Shown here in pieces: positions 60,550-64,000 of a DNA stretch of 64,000 bases (the stretch's first letter is position 1; each line of letters starts with the position of its first letter). Source of the DNA: Flagellimonas meishanensis (GTDB taxonomy: Bacteria > Bacteroidota > Bacteroidia > Flavobacteriales > Flavobacteriaceae); contig NZ_JAINVW010000001.1 of the NCBI RefSeq assembly GCF_019880545.1, positions 806,001 through 870,000 on the forward strand, in the 5' to 3' direction. The notes beneath the pieces are model-generated. The model had not been told where the DNA came from and searched no databases. It saw nothing but the letters and a program-made list of their open reading frames with translations. The position numbers and the translations under genes are program-made.

Positions 60550-61602
60550 ATGAGGACAATAAAAGGACCAGCCGTATTTCTGGCCCAGTTTGTGGACAAT
60601 CAACCCCCCTTCAACTCGTTGGACGGAATGTGTAAATGGGCTGCCGACCTGGGTTATAAAGGCATTCAGATTCCCACGTGGGAGACATTCCTGATCGACC
60701 TGGACAAAGCCGCCGAAAGCCAGGATTACTGCGATGAGCTCAAAGGAAAGATAAACTCTTATGGACTGGAGATCACCGAGCTGTCAACACACCTACAGGG
60801 ACAATTGGTGGCCGTACATTCTGCATACGATATTATGTTCGACAATTTTGCCCCTGATGCCCTAAAGGGCAAACCTAAGGAAAGAACAAAATGGGCGATT
60901 GAAACCGTAAAAAAGGCGGCCACTGCAAGCAGAAGACTGGGAATAAAGTCCCACGCCACTTTTTCTGGGGCGTTGCTTTGGCACACAGCCCATCCCTGGC
61001 CACAGCGACCTGCTGGTTTGGTGGAAATGGGATTTGGGGAACTGGCCAAAAGATGGATGCCCATACTGAATCATTTTGATAAGGAAGGGGTAGATGTTTG
61101 CTATGAGATCCATCCCGGAGAGGATCTGCACGATGGTGATACTTTTGAAAGATTCTTGGAGGCCACAGGCAACCATAAAAGGGTCAACATTCTGTACGAC
61201 CCCAGTCATTTTGTTTTGCAACAATTGGATTATATAGCATACATTGACCATTACCACGAGTTTATCAAGGCCTTTCATGTCAAGGATTCGGAATTCAATC
61301 CAACTGGAAAAAAAGGTGCTTTTGGGGGCTACAACGACTGGGGCGATAGGGCTGGAAGATACCGTTCGCTTGGGGATGGACAAATCGATTTCAAGACCAT
61401 TTTTTCCAAACTTACGCAGTATGGGTGCGATGTTTGGGCTGTTATGGAATGGGAATGCTGCATCAAAAGTCCTGAACAGGGTGCCAGGGAAGGAGCAAAG
61501 TTCATCCAAGATCATATAATTGAGGCAACCACAAAAACTTTTGATGATTTTGCCGGTGCGGAAATCGATTCCGAACAGCTTAAAAGAATATTGGGACTAT
61601 AA
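60550..61602 (+). CDS. Cytosolic sugar phosphate isomerase/epimerase-like TIM barrel
   Basis: A protein of 350 residues of the xylose isomerase-like family with a full metal site: Glu in DVCYEIHPGEDLHDG, Asp in NILYDPSHFVLQ, His in KAFHVKDSEFNPTG and Glu in VWAVMEWECC. It has no signal peptide. The ORF opens at TTG 60517; the ATG at 60550 gives the standard start. It is followed 44 bases later by the DUF1080 gene. Homologues work on keto sugars, and some cleave 3-keto-glycosides. Confidence 0.88.
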   Translation: MRTIKGPAVFLAQFVDNQPPFNSLDGMCKWAADLGYKGIQIPTWETFLIDLDKAAESQDYCDELKGKINSYGLEITELSTHLQGQLVAVHSAYDIMFDNFAPDALKGKPKERTKWAIETVKKAATASRRLGIKSHATFSGALLWHTAHPWPQRPAGLVEMGFGELAKRWMPILNHFDKEGVDVCYEIHPGEDLHDGDTFERFLEATGNHKRVNILYDPSHFVLQQLDYIAYIDHYHEFIKAFHVKDSEFNPTGKKGAFGGYNDWGDRAGRYRSLGDGQIDFKTIFSKLTQYGCDVWAVMEWECCIKSPEQGAREGAKFIQDHIIEATTKTFDDFAGAEIDSEQLKRILGL

Positions 61603-61646
61603 AAATACCCACCAAACATCAACCTTAAAATCGAAAAAATTAGGAT

Positions 61647-62405
61647 ATGACCAGAACAAATATCATTTCATTGGCATTTTTTATGGGGGCTTTCGGATTT
61701 CTTTGTGCCCAGGAAAAGGAACCGACCAACCCGGAAGCAACCGAGGCCTACGAACCGATTCCCCCCAAAGTTGTTCCGGGAAAAAATGGAGCACCACCCA
61801 GCGATGCCCTTGTGCTTTTTGATGGCACTGACCTAGATGCATGGATCAGTGCTGTTGATAGTACGGAGGCCAAATGGCATCTGAACAATGATGGCAGCAT
61901 GACGGTGAGGGACAAGAGCGGTGACATCCAGACCAAAAGAAATTTTGGAAGTGTCCAGTTGCATTTGGAATGGAGATCCCCCAAGGAAGTGAACGGACAG
62001 GGCCAGAGCAGGGCCAACAGCGGAGTTTTTCTACAAAAACGATACGAAGTGCAGGTATTGGACAACAATGACAATGACACCTACGTAAATGGCCAGGTAG
62101 GCTCAATATACAAGCAAAGTGTTCCCTTGGCCATGGCTTCGGTGCCCTCGGGAGAATGGAATACCTATGACATTATATTCCATACCCCACAATTTAGTAG
62201 GGGAGGAAACCTAACCAAACCGGCTACTATGACAGTGCTTCACAATGGGTTGCTTATACAGGACCATTTCGAGCTTGAAGGTCCAACAGAATATATCGGT
62301 TGGCCGACATACCAAGCGCACGGTAAGGGACCAATAGTGCTACAGGACCATCGGGACAATAGCCGGGTGAGCTATAGGAATATTTGGGTAAGGGAGCTCG
62401 ATTAA
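61647..62405 (+). CDS. DUF1080 (3-keto-disaccharide hydrolase-like) secreted protein
   Basis: A 252-residue exported protein (signal peptide ending near FLCAQ) with a DUF1080 jelly roll: LVLFDGTDLDAWISAVDSTE, SVQLHLEWRSPKEVNGQGQS and GKGPIVLQDHRDNSRVSYRN. This is the second DUF1080 gene in the window and closes the sugar locus. A terminator was not clear after it, but the yicC promoter begins within 34 bases of its stop. Confidence 0.9.
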   Translation: MTRTNIISLAFFMGAFGFLCAQEKEPTNPEATEAYEPIPPKVVPGKNGAPPSDALVLFDGTDLDAWISAVDSTEAKWHLNNDGSMTVRDKSGDIQTKRNFGSVQLHLEWRSPKEVNGQGQSRANSGVFLQKRYEVQVLDNNDNDTYVNGQVGSIYKQSVPLAMASVPSGEWNTYDIIFHTPQFSRGGNLTKPATMTVLHNGLLIQDHFELEGPTEYIGWPTYQAHGKGPIVLQDHRDNSRVSYRNIWVRELD

Positions 62406-62438
62406 AAGTTTTGATAATGGGCGGACAGCCGTCAACCC

Positions 62439-62466
62439 TTGCCATGAGCTATTTTGGTTACCTTTG
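62439..62466 (+). promoter_or_regulatory. Promoter of yicC-gmk-nadD
   Basis: TTG at 62439-62441, 17 bases, then TACCTTTG at 62459-62466, matching TTG-N17-23-TAnnTTTG. Transcription should start near 62473, 13 bases before the yicC ATG. Confidence 0.6.
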
Positions 62467-62485
62467 ACAAAATTTATCATTCTTT

Positions 62486-63343
62486 ATGATACAATCCATG
62501 ACCGGCTTTGGAAAACATGTGGTTCAATTGCCTTCCAAAAAAATTACCGTAGAGCTTAAATCGCTCAATAGCAAAAGCTTGGACATCAATGCCAGAATGC
62601 CTCAATCCTACCGTGAAAAGGAGCTGGAACTGCGCAAAATGATAGCAGATACCTTGATCCGGGGCAAAGTGGATTTCGGACTCTATGTGGAGATCACTGG
62701 GGAGGAGACCACAGCGGAAATTAATCAGGGCGTGGTCAAAAAATATATGGAACAATTGTCCCAAATCGCCCAGGGAGATGACCTCAAATTGCTAGAACTT
62801 GCGCTTCGCATGCCAGACACCTTAAAAACGGATAAGGACGATATGGATGCCGATGAGTACGAAGCCATAAAAAAGGCCATGGAACAGGCGCTTATGGAAA
62901 TAGATGATTTCCGCAGTGAGGAAGGGAAGGTTTTGGAAAAGGATTTTGTGCAGCGTATTAAAAATTTGAACGATTTGCTCGTAGAAATCAAGGAATTGGA
63001 TCCGGAGCGTCTGGGAACAATCAGGGAAAGACTTGATAAAGCAGTCGCCGATTTGAAAGTGGAGGTCGATGCCAATCGATTTGAACAGGAATTGACCTAT
63101 TATCTGGAGAAGTACGACATTACTGAGGAAAAAGTGCGGTTGGCCAATCACCTGGATTATTTTGAGAATACCTTACATTCTGCCGATTCCAATGGAAAAA
63201 AACTTGGTTTTATCGCTCAGGAAATAGGTAGGGAGATAAATACCATTGGCTCCAAGGCCAATTATGCGCCCATGCAGCAATTGGTGGTGCAAATGAAGGA
63301 CGAACTGGAAAAGATCAAGGAACAAATGCTCAATGTATTATGA
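62486..63343 (+). CDS. yicC: YicC-family endoribonuclease-like protein
   Basis: A 285-residue protein of the YicC/YloC family. The N-terminus MIQSMTGFGK and the C-terminal LGFIAQEIGREINTIGSKAN are diagnostic. Family members are endoribonucleases involved in RNA decay. The stop overlaps the gmk start (63340-63343, ATGA), and nadD follows gmk, a row often conserved in Bacteroidota. Confidence 0.93.
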   Translation: MIQSMTGFGKHVVQLPSKKITVELKSLNSKSLDINARMPQSYREKELELRKMIADTLIRGKVDFGLYVEITGEETTAEINQGVVKKYMEQLSQIAQGDDLKLLELALRMPDTLKTDKDDMDADEYEAIKKAMEQALMEIDDFRSEEGKVLEKDFVQRIKNLNDLLVEIKELDPERLGTIRERLDKAVADLKVEVDANRFEQELTYYLEKYDITEEKVRLANHLDYFENTLHSADSNGKKLGFIAQEIGREINTIGSKANYAPMQQLVVQMKDELEKIKEQMLNVL

Positions 63344-63939
63344 CCGAGGGAGGAAAACTCATCATTTTTTCGGCCCCTTCCGGTAGTGGAAAGACCACTC
63401 TGGTCAGGTATTTGTTGGACCAGCCCGAACTGAACCTGGCATTTTCCGTTTCTGCCACCTCACGGCCCCGAAGGGGAAAGGAAAAACATGGGGTCAATTA
63501 CTACTTCATGTCCATTTCGGAGTTTAAAAACCATATAAAAAAGGGTGATTTTTTGGAATGGGAAGAGGTGTATAGGGACAATTTTTATGGCACCTTAAAA
63601 AGTGAAGTGGAACGCCTCTGGGCCGATGGAAAGAACGTTATTTTTGATATTGATGTGGTTGGGGGGCTGCGCATAAAGAAAAAATACCCGGAGCGTACAC
63701 TGGCGGTATTTGTGAAACCTCCCAGTGTGGATGAACTCAAGATACGATTGAAGAAGCGGAGCACGGAAAGCGATGACAAGATAAACATGCGCGTGGCCAA
63801 GGCTTCCGTGGAGCTTGCCACAGCACCACAATTTGACAAAGTCATAAAAAACTACAATCTCGATGTAGCCCTTAAAGAAGCACACCAATTGGTGGCCGAT
63901 TTTTTGGGTGTAAACATTCCCAAGCAAGAAGAGGAATAG
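63340..63939 (+). CDS. gmk: Guanylate kinase
   Basis: Phosphorylates GMP to GDP. The P-loop SAPSGSGKTTLVRYLL, the substrate-binding SATSRPRRGKEKHGVNYYF and VFVKPPSVDELKIRLKKRST are all visible in its 199 residues, a standard length. Its start overlaps the yicC stop by 4 bases. Confidence 0.97.
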   Translation: MTEGGKLIIFSAPSGSGKTTLVRYLLDQPELNLAFSVSATSRPRRGKEKHGVNYYFMSISEFKNHIKKGDFLEWEEVYRDNFYGTLKSEVERLWADGKNVIFDIDVVGGLRIKKKYPERTLAVFVKPPSVDELKIRLKKRSTESDDKINMRVAKASVELATAPQFDKVIKNYNLDVALKEAHQLVADFLGVNIPKQEEE

Positions 63940-63943
63940 ATCA

Positions 63944-64000
63944 ATGAAAAAAGTTGGGCTGTTTTTTGGAACCTTCAACCCCATACACATAGGTCATTTG
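63944..64000 (+). CDS. nadD: Nicotinate-nucleotide adenylyltransferase, partial
   Basis: The first 19 codons only: MKKVGLFFGTFNPIHIGHL, with the nucleotide-binding GTFNPIHxGH motif of NadD-type adenylyltransferases, which make NaAD in NAD synthesis. The gene continues past the window end. It lies 4 bases after the gmk stop. Confidence 0.88.
   Translation, partial: MKKVGLFFGTFNPIHIGHL

Noticed and set aside
1..64000. CRISPR arrays, prophage, IS elements or tRNA genes
   Set aside because: None seen: no repeat-spacer periodicity, no integrase or transposase ORF, and no cloverleaf in the intergenic regions.

Overview
The window is about 64 kb of chromosome from a member of the Bacteroidota, almost certainly a marine Flavobacteriaceae in or near the Muricauda/Allomuricauda group. 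This rests on the gene content (7TM-AraC and LytTR regulators, many small lipoproteins, a PA0069-type radical SAM protein, HemJ as protoporphyrinogen oxidase, a class Ia RNR in nrdB-nrdA order) and on promoters of the Bacteroidota type (TTTG, about 19 bases, TAnnTTTG). No tRNA, rRNA, CRISPR, IS element or phage gene was seen.

Layout. 1-8.5 kb: heme genes hemC-hemA (minus), a divergent AraC gene followed by a ThuA-like protein and a Tat/lipoprotein glycosidase, a DUF1460 amidase and MscS channel (minus), then hemH and a MATE exporter. 9.9-26.6 kb: an accessory stretch of lipoproteins and beta-propellers (PQQ-type sugar dehydrogenase, lactonase, NHL-like protein), 7TM-AraC and LytTR regulators, an SPFH-GYF protein with a membrane Zn-ribbon partner, and a Gfo/Idh + DUF1080 + P1 peptidase operon beside a very large Asp-box propeller protein. 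26.7-31.3 kb: hemJ, an NtrY-like histidine kinase, a crotonase and a secreted protein of unknown function. 31.6-39.1 kb: a collagen-like lipoprotein, the radical SAM gene with a clear double operator, a YciI/ECF42-type sigma pair, a vanadium haloperoxidase-like lipoprotein and a Tat-exported Gfo/Idh enzyme. 39.2-48.9 kb: mainly housekeeping genes (HD hydrolase, PlsC, bacilliredoxin, TerB-DnaJ, HupE/UreJ, dCMP deaminase, S41 protease, MarC, DUF3109) and a LytTR two-component system. 48.9-53.5 kb: an unusual 890-base gene-poor region with a tandem repeat, a tiny hydrophobic ORF and a structured RNA ending in a strong terminator, then nrdBA. 53.5-62.4 kb: a sugar oxidation locus (GMC dehydrogenase with its Tat-exported small subunit, two xylose isomerase-like TIM barrels, DinB, NupG-like permease, Gfo/Idh, DUF1080). 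62.5-64 kb: yicC-gmk-nadD, with nadD cut by the window end.

How the genes work together. Four heme enzymes (HemA, HemC, HemJ, HemH) are split into three places. Three separate blocks carry families tied to 3-keto-glycoside chemistry (ThuA, Gfo/Idh, DUF1080, GMC plus subunit 3, TIM-barrel isomerases), which suggests this organism handles glycosides by oxidising C3 as well as by plain hydrolysis. The most striking regulatory features are two identical 13-base palindromes sitting inside and over a textbook promoter (32412-32453), two 21-base-offset direct repeats next to two different LytTR genes (15690-15720 and 48983-49011), an ECF42-like promoter ahead of the YciI gene (33638-33664), and the candidate structured RNA upstream of nrdBA (49262-49546).
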